A stretch of 64,000 nucleotides of DNA. Origin: Myxococcus xanthus (GTDB lineage Bacteria; Myxococcota; Myxococcia; Myxococcales; Myxococcaceae). The stretch lies in contig NZ_CP017174.1 in NCBI RefSeq assembly GCF_006402735.1, positions 7,110,001-7,174,000 on the forward strand, read 5' to 3'. The notes beneath the pieces are model-generated. The model did no database searches. It saw only the letters and a list, made by a program, of their open reading frames with translations, and was not told the origin of the DNA. Both the position numbers and the translations under genes were made by a program. Below are positions 52,464-61,115 of the stretch, piece by piece (within the stretch, counting starts at the first letter, position 1; the number at the start of each line of letters is the position of its first letter).

Positions 52464-53285
52464 TCAGTACTTCGAGGTGGAGGTCTGCCCGGAGACGATG
52501 GCCACCGACGCGGACGCGCCCAGGCGGTTGGCCCCCGCGCGCAGCATCTTCATCGCGTCCTCGGCGGAGCGGATGCCGCCGGACGCCTTCACGCCCACCG
52601 TGTCCCCCACCACCCGGCGCATCAGCGCCACGTCCGCCTCGGTGGCCCCGCCCGGACCGAAGCCCGTGGACGTCTTCACGAAGGCGGCGCCCGCGGCCTT
52701 GGAGAGCGAGCAGGCAATGACCTTCTCCTCGTCCGTCAGCAGGGCCGTCTCCAGGATGACCTTCACCGGCACGGGCCGGCTGGCCTCCACCACGGCGGCG
52801 ATGTCCTGGTGCACCAGCGCGTAGTCGTGCGCCTTGAGCGCGCCGACGTTCAGCACCATGTCGATTTCCCGCGCCCCGGCGCGGATGGACTCCCGGGCCT
52901 CGAAGGCCTTGGCGGACGGCAGCGAGGCGCCCAGCGGGAAGCCCACCACGGCGATGGGCAGCGTGGACGTGCCAGCCAGCACCCGCGCGGCGGTGGCCAC
53001 GTGCGTGCTGTTCACGCAGACGGTGGCGAAGCCGTACTGGCGAGCCTCCTCGGCCACCTTCACCACGTCCTCGGCGCGAGCCTCGGGCTTGAGCAGCGTG
53101 TGGTCGATGTACGGCGCCAGGTCCGCGTGGGAGCGCACCGTCTCCATGGCCACACGGGCGGTGGACGGGCCCGACGCGGGAGCACTGGCCCCGGGCGTCT
53201 GCCCCTCCTTCCACGCCTCGAGCCGGCGGCGCGCCTGGTTGGCAATGTCCTCGACGAAATGGAAGAGGTCTTCGGAGTCGGACAT
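52464..53285 (-). CDS. deoC: Deoxyribose-phosphate aldolase
   Basis: 273 aa from ATG 53285. A TIM barrel with [28 protein letters not shown], the Schiff-base Lys in [10 protein letters not shown] near residue 202, and [13 protein letters not shown]. The N-terminal ~50 residues are an extra segment not needed for the barrel. Cleaves deoxyribose-5-phosphate to glyceraldehyde-3-phosphate and acetaldehyde, the last step of deoxynucleoside use. Heads an operon with the DksA-like, phosphomutase and barrel genes. Confidence 0.95.
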   Translation of the reverse strand: MSDSEDLFHFVEDIANQARRRLEAWKEGQTPGASAPASGPSTARVAMETVRSHADLAPYIDHTLLKPEARAEDVVKVAEEARQYGFATVCVNSTHVATAARVLAGTSTLPIAVVGFPLGASLPSAKAFEARESIRAGAREIDMVLNVGALKAHDYALVHQDIAAVVEASRPVPVKVILETALLTDEEKVIACSLSKAAGAAFVKTSTGFGPGGATEADVALMRRVVGDTVGVKASGGIRSAEDAMKMLRAGANRLGASASVAIVSGQTSTSKY

Positions 53286-53399
53286 GCCCGGCCCCTTAGC
53301 CCACTTCCAGGCCCTCGGGAAGCGCTCGCGGGAGAAGCTCGCATCATCCGATGCCCCTGGGTGCCAGGGGGGGGACGGAGCGGTAGAGTCCACCTCGTG

Positions 53400-54596
53400 A
53401 TGTCCTTTGTCCGGTGGCTCGCACTCCTCGTCCTTCTCCTCGCCTCGATTCCAGGCCTGGCGCTGGCCCAATCGGCCGGCCAGCCGCTCACGGTGCATTT
53501 CTTCGACGTGGGACAGGGGGACGCCGCGCTCATCATCTCCCCCACCGGCAAGACGGTGCTCATCGACAGCGGCCCGCCCGACGCGCGACACCGCCTGGAG
53601 CAGCGGCTGCGCGAGCTGGTGAAGGAGCCGCTGGACCTCGCCATCCTCACGCACCCCCACCTGGACCACCTGGGCGGCATGTCCACCGCGCTGCGCTCGG
53701 TGGGGGCCCGGCGCTTCATGGACCCGGGCTTCGACCACCCGAGCGAGGCGTACCGCGACCTGCTCAACGTCGTGGGTGACGAAGTGGGCCAGGTGATGAC
53801 GCCCGTTCCCAATCCCCAGGACCCGCGCTCCCTGGTCACCATCGGCCTGGGGGATGGCGCGGCCCTCACCGTGCTATGGCCGCGCGTGCCGGAAGACCCC
53901 TTCCTCACGGGCACCCGCTCGGACCCGAACTCCAACTCCATCGTCGCCAAGCTGACCTACGGCAAGACGGCCTTCCTCTTCACCGGGGACGCCGAACCGG
54001 ACACCGAAGCCACGCTGCTGCGCAAGCCCATCAACCTCACCTCCACCGTGCTGAAGGTGGCCCACCACGGCGGGCGGCACTCGTCCACCGCGGACTTCCT
54101 GGCCGCGGTGAAGCCCCAGGCCGCCGTCATCTCCGTGGGCGCGAAGAACGACTACGGCCACCCTACCTCCGCGGTGCTGGAGCGCCTGCGCGCGGTGAAG
54201 GCCACCGTGTTCCGCACCGACCAGGACGGCGAGGTGGTGGCGACCAGCGACGGCAACGTCGTCTCCCTGCGCGCGGAGAAGCGCGGAGGGGCGTCGGAGC
54301 TGGTTCCCGGAGGACTGAAGCCGGGCCCGGTCGCGCTCGGGCCCATCACCCGGGGAACGCGCCGGACCAGCACGCCCCGTGGGCGCGGCGCCGCGTCCGC
54401 CCCGGCGGAGGCCCCCGGCACCGACACCACGCAACGCGGCGCGGACGCGTCCCGATACTTCAGCCTCAAGGGCAGCAAGGTGTTTCACAAAGAGAGCTGC
54501 CGGACCCTGAAGCGCTCCAAGTCGGACCGCACCGCCTATTCGAGCCGCGCCGAAGCCATGCGCGAGCGCCGCCCCGCCGAGGACTGCCATCCATGA
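53400..54596 (+). CDS. Exported ComEC/Rec2-like metallo-beta-lactamase fold protein
   Basis: 398 aa from ATG 53400 (GTG 53397 alternative). A signal peptide ends GLALAQ. The metallo-hydrolase domain has [24 protein letters not shown] (HxHxDH), [12 protein letters not shown] and [10 protein letters not shown], as in the C-terminal nuclease-like domain of ComEC and its free relatives. A Pro/Thr-rich linker leads to a C-terminal module FHKESC...PAEDCHP resembling Ada-type metal-binding tails of secreted nucleases. Followed by a paralogue with 4-bp overlap and by DUF3006. Could process DNA or phosphates outside the inner membrane. Confidence 0.88.
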   Translation: MSFVRWLALLVLLLASIPGLALAQSAGQPLTVHFFDVGQGDAALIISPTGKTVLIDSGPPDARHRLEQRLRELVKEPLDLAILTHPHLDHLGGMSTALRSVGARRFMDPGFDHPSEAYRDLLNVVGDEVGQVMTPVPNPQDPRSLVTIGLGDGAALTVLWPRVPEDPFLTGTRSDPNSNSIVAKLTYGKTAFLFTGDAEPDTEATLLRKPINLTSTVLKVAHHGGRHSSTADFLAAVKPQAAVISVGAKNDYGHPTSAVLERLRAVKATVFRTDQDGEVVATSDGNVVSLRAEKRGGASELVPGGLKPGPVALGPITRGTRRTSTPRGRGAASAPAEAPGTDTTQRGADASRYFSLKGSKVFHKESCRTLKRSKSDRTAYSSRAEAMRERRPAEDCHP

Positions 54597-55933
54597 GCTT
54601 CCGCCCGCGCTTCGTCCTCGCCGTCCTGCTGGCTCTGGCGGCCTGCAAGGAACCGCCGCCACCTCCCCCGCAGCCGGCGGCCACGCGCCCGGCGGAGCCC
54701 CCTCGGCGCTACTTCGGTGGCACCCCGGACGGGAAGCTCCACGTCTACTTCTTCGACGTGGGCCAGGGCGACGCCGCGCTCATCGTGTCGCCAGACGGGT
54801 ATACGGCGCTGGTGGACACAGGCCCCGCTTCCGCGGCGGAGCACCTGGTGAACCGGCTGCCCGAGCTGCTCACGCAGCGGCTGGACCTGGTGGTGCTCAC
54901 CCACCCGCATTCGGACCACCATGGCGCGCTGGAGCCGGTGTTGAAGCGCGTGGGCGCCAGGCAACTGCTGGAGCCGCAGCTGGGCGCCACGCCCAAGGCC
55001 TATGACGCCCTGCTCGGCGCCGTGGCCAGCCAGGGCGTGGAGTTCATCTCTCCGTCCCCCTCCCCCGCTACGCCCAACGCGCTCCAGCGGCTGCCCCTGG
55101 GCGCGGGCGTGTCCCTCACGGTGCTGTGGCCGCGCGCGCCCACCGAGCCGCTGCTCGACGTGCCCGAGGCCGCGCTGGAGGCCAACTCCGTCATCCTCCG
55201 GCTCACCTATGGGGACACCGCGGTGCTCTTCATGGCGGACGCGCATGCCCGGACGGTGGACCACCTGCTGGCGCGCAATGCCCCCATGCAGGCCACGCTG
55301 CTCAAGGTGGCCGCGCACGGCACCGAAGGGCCCACCACCGCCGCCTTCCTGTCGGCGGTGGGGCCTCGCGCCGCCGTCATCTCCGCGGGCGAAGGCAACC
55401 TGATTGGCGCTCCCGCGCCGGCCACGCTCAAGCAGTTGGAGGCCACCGGCGCGCAGGTGTTCCGCACCGACCTGCACGGCGAGGTGCAGGTGGTGAGCGA
55501 CGGGAAGACGCTCGTCGTCACGCCGCAGCGGCTGTCCGCCGGCGTCCCGGAAGACACGCGCTACAGCTACCTGGGCCTGGGCACGCCCATGCCCCGGGAC
55601 GCCGCGCTCGCGGGGGACCCCCGGCGTTCGACGGGCCGCTCCGGCACGCGTGACGTCTCGGGCAAGCAGCCCACGGGGAAGATGTACACCCTGAGCCTCG
55701 ACGACCCGACAGACGAAGGGGCTCCCTCTCGCGCGGGCTCGCGCTCGCGAAGCGGGTCCTCCGATTCAGGCGCCGTGAAGGTGGGGACCTACGTCGGCAG
55801 CGTCCGCAGCGACGTGTTCCACAGGCCCACCTGCCGCAACGTCGTGAAGATCAAGTCATCGAACCTGGTGACCTTCTCCAGCCGGGAAGAGGCCTCGCGT
55901 GGACGGCGGCCCGCCCGGGACTGCAACCCCTGA
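54593..55933 (+). CDS. ComEC-like metallo-beta-lactamase fold lipoprotein (second copy)
   Basis: 446 aa; the start overlaps the upstream stop by 4 bp. Lipobox LALAAC then a Pro-rich stretch. The core matches the upstream gene: [34 protein letters not shown], but the later HHGG is AAHG, losing one His. The C-terminal module is FHRPTC...PARDCNP. The linker (~330-400) is Ser/Arg/Gly-rich. A tandem duplicate that has diverged in its metal site and localisation. Confidence 0.86.
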   Translation: MSFRPRFVLAVLLALAACKEPPPPPPQPAATRPAEPPRRYFGGTPDGKLHVYFFDVGQGDAALIVSPDGYTALVDTGPASAAEHLVNRLPELLTQRLDLVVLTHPHSDHHGALEPVLKRVGARQLLEPQLGATPKAYDALLGAVASQGVEFISPSPSPATPNALQRLPLGAGVSLTVLWPRAPTEPLLDVPEAALEANSVILRLTYGDTAVLFMADAHARTVDHLLARNAPMQATLLKVAAHGTEGPTTAAFLSAVGPRAAVISAGEGNLIGAPAPATLKQLEATGAQVFRTDLHGEVQVVSDGKTLVVTPQRLSAGVPEDTRYSYLGLGTPMPRDAALAGDPRRSTGRSGTRDVSGKQPTGKMYTLSLDDPTDEGAPSRAGSRSRSGSSDSGAVKVGTYVGSVRSDVFHRPTCRNVVKIKSSNLVTFSSREEASRGRRPARDCNP

Positions 55934-55946
55934 GGAGCCACGCCCC

Positions 55947-56192
55947 ATGACGACCCGGGCCACGCTGGACCGCATCGAAGACGACATCGCCGTGTTGGTG
56001 GTGGAGGGCCGAGAGGTGACGCGCCCCCTGAGCGAGCTGCCCGAGGGCATCCGCGAGGGCGACGTGCTCGACCTCGACACCCTGGAGGTGGACCGGGAGG
56101 CCACCGAGGCCCTGCGCGAGGAGGTGCGCAGGGCCCGCGAGAAGGCGACACGCGGCAAGAAGCCGCCGCCGGCCGGGAGCTTCGACCTCTAG
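55947..56192 (+). CDS. DUF3006 family protein
   Basis: 81 aa with GAGG upstream. A small beta-barrel-like N-terminus (ATLDRIEDDIAVLVVEG, LPEGIREGDVLDL) and a charged helical tail (REEVRRAREKATRGKK). DUF3006 genes regularly follow ComEC-like metallo-hydrolase genes, as here (13 bp after). Probably a small partner; function unknown. Confidence 0.85.
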   Translation: MTTRATLDRIEDDIAVLVVEGREVTRPLSELPEGIREGDVLDLDTLEVDREATEALREEVRRAREKATRGKKPPPAGSFDL

Positions 56193-56196
56193 ACGG

Positions 56197-57930
56197 CTAC
56201 ATCGACTTGGAGAGGACCAGCGGAATCTCCAGGTCCACGTCCTCGCCGGCGAAGGCGGAGAAGACCATCCCCTTCGCGCGGTCGCGGATGCAGGTGCCCA
56301 CCGGGCTGTTGCGGTTCAGGTCCTTGCGGTCGAACGTGGCCGCCTTCACCGTGCCCGAGCTGCCCACGGTGGCCGTCAGCGTCACCTTGCCGCCCTTGAA
56401 GGACGGGTTCTTCCGCAGCTCGGCCTCCACGCAGTCCCGGAAGGCGGGCTGCGCCTTCGCCAGGACGCGCTCCACCTCTTCATCGGACGGGCCGCCGACG
56501 TCCTCGGTGTCGGCGGCGGCCACTTCCTCGCCGCTGCGCACCGCCGGGTCCACGTCCTTCTTGTCCGGGTCCACGTAGACGGCCTCCAGCGCCCCCTTGG
56601 ACGGCGCCGCGGCGGCCTCCGGGTCCGCCACCCCGCCGGTACCGGCGGGCGCGGTGGCCGGACGATTGCCCTCCGAGGGGGGCACCGGGCGCTTGCCCTC
56701 GGCCGGCGGCTTGGAGGGCGCGGGCGGCGGCGCACGGCCCATCAGCTTGTCGCGCAGCGCGCCCACGCCTTCCGACGAGAAGACGGGTTGCTCCACCGCG
56801 TTGCCGCTGGCATCCACTGTCTGCACGCGCAGCGGCACCACGCCCAGCGTCTCTGACAGGACATACGCCAGGCCCAGCGGGACGATGAGCAGCAGCAACG
56901 CGAAGACGGCGTACTTCCAGGCGGGGTTGCGGCGCGTGACACCCGACTTCTTGGCGAAGTGGCGCGTGTCCTCCACGGCCTTGCCTTCGTCGTCGTCCTC
57001 GCCGCCGCCCAGCGCGGCCCGCGGATCCTCGGGGTACGGCACTCCGTTGTCGTCCTGGGGCTCCGCGTCGTCACCGCCGTTGCGGTTGCCCGGCAGGTCC
57101 AGGTCGGAGAACAGCGCGTCGTCCAGCGGCGCGGCTGCGGCGGCCTGGGGCTGCTGCGCGCGGCGGGTCACCTGGGCCTGCTGCTGGGGCTGCTGCTGCG
57201 CGCGCGGCAAGGGGTCGCCGTAATAGGTGTTGTCCGGCGCTTCGTCTTCCTCATCCGGCCAGGGCTGCTCGGGCTCGGCGTGCCGCGGCTCGGGCTCTGG
57301 AATGAAGGCCTGCGGTTCCGGCTCCCGGCGCGCGGGCGCGCCGCGCGCGGGGCGTGCGGGCTCCGGCGGAGGCGGCGCGGCGATGGCGGGCGGCGGCGGG
57401 GGCGGCTCGGCGGCGGGCGGAGGCTCGAAGAGGCCGGCCAGCTCGGGGATGTCCGAACCGCGCTTCCAGTCCGCCATGCCCTGCTGCCAGAAGAAGCTGC
57501 GGCCATTCACGGTGTTGGTGGCCACCAGCTCGCGGAGGGCGCCCTCGTCCAGCGGGCCCTCCTGCTTGTTGCGCACCATGACGAACCAGGGCGAACCCGT
57601 GGCCTTCATGGGCGCGGCGCGCGTGGGCTCATCGTCCCAGGGCGTCTGCAAGGCGGCCGCGGGCGCCTTCGCCACCGGGGCGGCCGCGATGGGCGCGCTG
57701 ATGACGGCCGCCGGGGCGGCGCTCGCTTCAGGCTCCGCCAGGGAACGCTCCTGGGCGCGGATGCGTTCCACGTCCGCCAGGGACACCACGCGGGTGTTCT
57801 CTTCCTCGGCGGGCCCTTCGACGGTGATGACGTTCTGGCAGTTCTTGCAGCGGACCTTGACCGTCTTGCCGCGGACCTTTTCGTCCGCAATGGAATACCG
57901 CTTCTGGCAATTGTCGCAGGTAAAGTTCAA
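56197..57930 (-). CDS. AgmX/GltJ-like protein: zinc ribbon, GYF, membrane helix, TonB-like C-terminus
   Basis: 577 aa. The N-terminal MJ0042-type zinc ribbon has C5, C8, C28 and C31. A GYF-like domain lies at ~112-165 (WFVMVRNKQEGPLDEGALREL), then a Pro/Gln-rich linker, one membrane helix near 338-360 (YAVFALLLLIVPLGLAYVLS), a second linker and an AgmX/PglI-type C-terminal domain (VERVLAKAQPAFRDCVEAEL). The same order is found in the M. xanthus gliding protein GltJ/AgmX, a polarity and motility component. This one is shorter, so it is more likely a paralogue. Converges with DUF3006. Confidence 0.86.
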   Translation of the reverse strand: MNFTCDNCQKRYSIADEKVRGKTVKVRCKNCQNVITVEGPAEEENTRVVSLADVERIRAQERSLAEPEASAAPAAVISAPIAAAPVAKAPAAALQTPWDDEPTRAAPMKATGSPWFVMVRNKQEGPLDEGALRELVATNTVNGRSFFWQQGMADWKRGSDIPELAGLFEPPPAAEPPPPPPAIAAPPPPEPARPARGAPARREPEPQAFIPEPEPRHAEPEQPWPDEEDEAPDNTYYGDPLPRAQQQPQQQAQVTRRAQQPQAAAAAPLDDALFSDLDLPGNRNGGDDAEPQDDNGVPYPEDPRAALGGGEDDDEGKAVEDTRHFAKKSGVTRRNPAWKYAVFALLLLIVPLGLAYVLSETLGVVPLRVQTVDASGNAVEQPVFSSEGVGALRDKLMGRAPPPAPSKPPAEGKRPVPPSEGNRPATAPAGTGGVADPEAAAAPSKGALEAVYVDPDKKDVDPAVRSGEEVAAADTEDVGGPSDEEVERVLAKAQPAFRDCVEAELRKNPSFKGGKVTLTATVGSSGTVKAATFDRKDLNRNSPVGTCIRDRAKGMVFSAFAGEDVDLEIPLVLSKSM

Positions 57931-58003
57931 GAGGGGCGTCCAGCTTCCGGGGGAAAACGCGGGCGGGATGCTACCGCTAGAAATCTCCGGCGCAAACCAC
58001 AGG

Positions 58004-58032
58004 TTGACTCTGTCTTGCGGCCCAACTATTGA
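58004..58032 (+). promoter_or_regulatory. Candidate sigma-70-type promoter of the TIGR02300 gene
   Basis: TTGACT (58004-58009), 17 bases, then TATTGA (58027-58032), 46 bp before the ATG at 58079. The spacing is ideal and the -10 element partial. It lies in the 57931-58078 gap between divergent genes. Confidence 0.4.
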
Positions 58033-58078
58033 GCCGCCCTCCCCCCTGTCTTCACTCGCCTTTTACACAAGGTGGCGA

Positions 58079-58372
58079 ATGCCGGCGAAGGACCTCGGAA
58101 CAAAACACGTCTGCTTCAAGTGCCAGACGAAGTTCTACGACATGAAGAAGCCGGACCCGATCTGCCCGAAGTGTGGGGCGGATCAACGGGAAAGCCCGGC
58201 GCTCAAGCCACAGCCCGAGGGAAGGCGCGGCCGTCTCGCCGCCGCCCCGAAGGTCATTGAGCCTATCGAACCGGAGGAACCCACCGGTCGCGGCGAAGAA
58301 GAGGAGGAGGAGCTGGACTCCTTCGACGACGACGAGGCGGCGGGAGGCGAAAGCGAAGAGGACGAAATCTAG
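58079..58372 (+). CDS. TIGR02300-family acidic zinc protein
   Basis: 97 aa from ATG 58079 with AAGGTGG upstream. N-terminal KDLGTKHVCFKCQTKFYDMKKP and ICPKCG give a four-Cys zinc site with the FYD signature of TIGR02300. The last 35 residues are almost all Glu and Asp. The family is widespread in alpha- and deltaproteobacteria; function unknown. A terminator hairpin follows after 14 bp. Confidence 0.88.
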   Translation: MPAKDLGTKHVCFKCQTKFYDMKKPDPICPKCGADQRESPALKPQPEGRRGRLAAAPKVIEPIEPEEPTGRGEEEEEELDSFDDDEAAGGESEEDEI

Positions 58373-58386
58373 GTTCGCAAGCAACG

Positions 58387-58417
58387 AGGGGCTCCACGGC
58401 GCAAGCTGGGAGCCCCT
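58387..58417. terminator. Bidirectional terminator hairpin
   Basis: AGGGGCTCC (58387-58395) and GGAGCCCCT (58409-58417) form a perfect 9-bp stem with a 13-nt loop. It lies between the convergent stops of the TIGR02300 gene (58372) and the small gene at 58460. A short TTC follows on plus. The stem core GGGGCTCC is the same as in the hairpin at 41842-41884. Confidence 0.55.
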
Positions 58418-58459
58418 TCGCTATTCAGGCCATGGCGCTCGCGCCCGGACGGCCTGGCT

Positions 58460-58627
58460 TCAGTTGGACGAGACGGGCGTCAGCTCCACCAGCGCACGGC
58501 GGAGCTGCTCGTACAGGGTCGGCCCCATCTCCTGCATGCCGATGGGCCGGACCGCCGCCTTGCGGGGCGCCTCCAGGCCGCGCATGCCGTTACTCGGGAA
58601 TGCTTGCTTCTTTGGCTGCTGCTGCAT
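58460..58627 (-). CDS. Possible small protein (55 aa)
   Basis: ATG at 58627 with a purine-rich AGAAGAGGGGG about 8 bases upstream. The peptide is basic at the N-terminus (QQQPKKQAFPSNGMRG) and amphipathic helical at the C-terminus (MGPTLYEQLRRALVELTP). It ends just before a good terminator on its own strand, and an A/T-rich stretch upstream (58660-58700, with TTATAC on minus) could be its promoter. No family recognised; coding status is moderately supported. Confidence 0.5.
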   Translation of the reverse strand: MQQQPKKQAFPSNGMRGLEAPRKAAVRPIGMQEMGPTLYEQLRRALVELTPVSSN

Positions 58628-58769
58628 GACTCGGCCCCCTCTTCTCGGTCGTGGCTTCTGCCGTCCGTATAACAATTTTTCCACAGGAACGGAAACCCCA
58701 ATCGATTCGCGGCTTCTCAACCTTTTAGACGTCGAGCGCCGGAATCCTTCAGGGAGACGGCCTGGCGGG

Positions 58770-59579
58770 CTACTTCAGGTCAGCCACCGGCCACTCCGCG
58801 TCCACCTGGACGCGCTCGCCGGCGCGAACCGTCACGGTGCGGGCTTGTTCTGGAAGCCGCTCGTGCCAGAGGACCAGGGTGTGGGTGCCCTCGGGGACCT
58901 CCAGTTGGAAGCGCCCATCCGCGCCGCTGGTCGCGAAGTACCCATGGTTGAAGATGCGCACGCGCGCGCGCATCCAGGGATGGATGTCGCAGTGGATGGG
59001 GACTTCGCCCGGCTCGGTGGGCAACTGCCGCTTCACCGTCATTCCCTCCAGCGGCATGGCCACGTTGAAGAAGGCGCGGTTGGTTCCAGAGGCGGCGCGA
59101 ACGTTGTGGACCAACGGGTCCGAGTTCCGAATGACCAGGGTGCTTCCAGTGCGAGCAGCGAGCACGGGCGGGTCATAGACGCACTGCTTCTGGTCCAGCA
59201 CGGGCTCCGGCGCGGCGCGGCTGGACGCGGGCAGCGCGTGGCCGTCTCTAAGGGAAACCACGGTGTGGGCCAACGCGCCCTCGCTGCCCACCACGAGCGT
59301 GCGCTCCTCCGTCTCCTCGCCGCACACGGAGACGACAGTGCCGATAGTGGGCTGGCGGGCGGGCGATGGGGGAGTGCCGGCAAGACGGACGCGCCCCTCA
59401 ATGACACCCCACTTCGTGTTCGTGGCGGCGGGCGCTACGGCCGGCGCGGTGGTGGTGGCGGGCGGCGGGGACGCGGACTCCTTGCAGGCGGGAGCGAGCG
59501 CGAAGAGAACGATGACGAAGGATGGACGAAGCACGCGCTCCGGTCTAACGGGTGCGTGAAGCTGTTTCAAATGCAGCAT
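58770..59579 (-). CDS. Lipoprotein with cupredoxin-like and carboxypeptidase-regulatory-like domains
   Basis: 269 aa from ATG 59579; GTG 59534 would give a shorter signal peptide. FVIVLFALAPAC is a lipobox region. A beta-rich domain begins GVIEGRVRLAG and has two Cys (VSVCGEE, KQCVYDPPV). It resembles cupredoxin-like methylamine/plastocyanin-type proteins with NSDPLVHNV and PIHCDIHPWMRARV, where His, Cys and His could bind copper. The C-terminal strands GYFATSGADGRFQLEVPEGTHTL are a carboxypeptidase-regulatory fold. Probably periplasmic or outer-membrane attached; function unknown. Confidence 0.8.
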   Translation of the reverse strand: MLHLKQLHAPVRPERVLRPSFVIVLFALAPACKESASPPPATTTAPAVAPAATNTKWGVIEGRVRLAGTPPSPARQPTIGTVVSVCGEETEERTLVVGSEGALAHTVVSLRDGHALPASSRAAPEPVLDQKQCVYDPPVLAARTGSTLVIRNSDPLVHNVRAASGTNRAFFNVAMPLEGMTVKRQLPTEPGEVPIHCDIHPWMRARVRIFNHGYFATSGADGRFQLEVPEGTHTLVLWHERLPEQARTVTVRAGERVQVDAEWPVADLK

Positions 59580-59700
59580 GGCAGCAAGGGCCACGAGGGA
59601 TGACTCATGGCCCATTTGGACGTTGGACCCTCATTATCCTTGTTGGTACAAGAACTAGGCCGTTGCCGTACACGGTGCGGCCCTGTGGGAGGCAGCAACT

Positions 59701-60432
59701 TTGCGGGAGAAATTGAAAGCGCTGGCGGAGCTGCAGAACGTGGACCTCGAGGTCGCCTCGCTCCGGAAGGCCGCGGACGTTCACCCCCGTCAGATTGCCG
59801 AGTTGGAGCGGGAACTGGGTGTGGCCCGCAGCGCCATCGAGGCGGAACGGGCACGCGTCTCCGACATGGAGAAGCAGAAGGCCCAGCTCGAGCAGAACAT
59901 CACGGACGAGAAGGACAAGGTGAAGAAGTGGGAGACGCGGCTCAGCGAGCAGCGTTCCACCCGCGAGTACTCCGCCCTGGCCCGTGAAATCGACATCGCC
60001 AAGAAGGCCAATCTGACGATGGCGGAGGAGCTGGCGGAGCTGACGAAGCAGCTCGGCGGCGCTCGCGAGGCCATCAAGGGCAAGGAGGCCGACTACGCGA
60101 CGAAGCAGCAGGGCCTTTCCGGCCGGATGACGGAGCTGCGCGGCAAGCTGGGCGAGGCCGAGTCGCAGGTGAAGGGACTGGAAGGCCGTCGCTCGGAAGT
60201 CGCGTCGGGCGTGGATGCCACCCTGCTGCGCCGCTACGAGGCGGTGCGCAAGAAGAAGCTGCCCGCCATGGTCGGCGTGGTCGCCGGCACCTGCCAGGGC
60301 TGCAACATGAACGTGCCCCCGCAGCTCTACAACCAGCTTCGTACCGGGCTGGGCACGGACATCTGTCCTTCGTGCAACCGCATCATCTACGCGGTGGAAG
60401 CGCTGCAGGAAACCCCAGCGGCGGCGAAGTAG
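59701..60432 (+). CDS. Coiled-coil protein with C4 zinc ribbon (CT398/HP0958 type)
   Basis: 243 aa from TTG 59701, supported by GGGAGG 7 bases upstream. Residues 1-175 form a long helical hairpin (LKALAELQNVDLEV, EKQKAQLEQNITDEKDKVKKW). RSTREYSALAREIDIAKK at the turn is conserved in this family. The C-terminal zinc ribbon has CQGCNMNVPPQLYNQLRTG and CPSCNRIIY. Homologues bind RpoN or secretion-system parts in other bacteria; here the partner is unknown. Followed by RNase HI after 12 bp. Confidence 0.9.
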   Translation: MREKLKALAELQNVDLEVASLRKAADVHPRQIAELERELGVARSAIEAERARVSDMEKQKAQLEQNITDEKDKVKKWETRLSEQRSTREYSALAREIDIAKKANLTMAEELAELTKQLGGAREAIKGKEADYATKQQGLSGRMTELRGKLGEAESQVKGLEGRRSEVASGVDATLLRRYEAVRKKKLPAMVGVVAGTCQGCNMNVPPQLYNQLRTGLGTDICPSCNRIIYAVEALQETPAAAK

Positions 60433-60444
60433 CGGCGCGGCTTC

Positions 60445-61089
60445 GTGGACATGCCCGCGCCGTCCATCATCGACATCCTCCGCCACATCGCGCGTGAGGA
60501 GCCGTTGCAAGGGACGGTGCGAGAGTTCCGGGGCCTCACCCGGGAGCACCTCGGGCAGCTCATCGAGGAGGCCGCGCAGCGGCTCGGCGGGATGCTGCCG
60601 ACCTCCGCCTCGGCGACTCCGGGCTCGCAGGAAACGCCTGGGGCCGTGAGCCCGCCGGTGGATGCGGCGCCTGCTTCCGAATCGCATCCGCGGCTGCGCG
60701 TCTATTCGGACGGCGCGGCCCGGGGCAATCCAGGGCCCGCGGGCGCGGGCGCGGTGCTGATGGACCCCTCGGGCAACGTGGTGGCCCGGTTGGGGCGGTT
60801 CCTGGGGCATCAGACGAACAACAGCGCGGAGTACATGGGCCTGCTGCTGGGCCTGAAGCACGCGCAGTCCCTGGGCGCGCGCGAGGTGGAAGTCTTCGCG
60901 GACAGCGAGCTGCTGATTCGTCAGCTCGGCGGGCGCTACCAGGTGAAGAGCCCGACGCTGAAACCGCTGTATGAAGAGGCGCGGAAGCTACTCAAGGGTT
61001 TCACCAAGGTGAAGCTGCACCACGTCCCCCGCGCGCAGAACGCCGAGGCGGATGAGATGAGCAACCGCGCCATTGATGAGCGGCTGTAG
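60445..61089 (+). CDS. RNase HI with N-terminal extension
   Basis: 214 aa from GTG 60445 (ATG 60451 alternative). The RNase H domain covers ~83-213. Catalytic residues are Asp in YSDGAARGNPGPAG, Glu in NNSAEYMGLL, Asp in VFADSELL and Asp in NAEADEMSNRAID. The first ~80 residues (IIDILRHIAREEPLQG then a Pro/Ala linker) are extra to the enzyme. It removes RNA from RNA-DNA hybrids; paired with the zinc-ribbon gene. RNase H activity also trims retron RNA in other systems, so its position 1 kb from a reverse transcriptase is noted. Confidence 0.9.
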   Translation: MDMPAPSIIDILRHIAREEPLQGTVREFRGLTREHLGQLIEEAAQRLGGMLPTSASATPGSQETPGAVSPPVDAAPASESHPRLRVYSDGAARGNPGPAGAGAVLMDPSGNVVARLGRFLGHQTNNSAEYMGLLLGLKHAQSLGAREVEVFADSELLIRQLGGRYQVKSPTLKPLYEEARKLLKGFTKVKLHHVPRAQNAEADEMSNRAIDERL

Positions 61090-61115
61090 TTCTTCCAGTA
61101 CGGACATCAGGGGGA

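Noticed and set aside
52464-53738. Extended N-terminus of the deoxyribose-phosphate aldolase frame up to 53738
   Set aside because: The extension overlaps the divergent ComEC-like gene and has shadow composition; ATG 53285 gives a normal protein.
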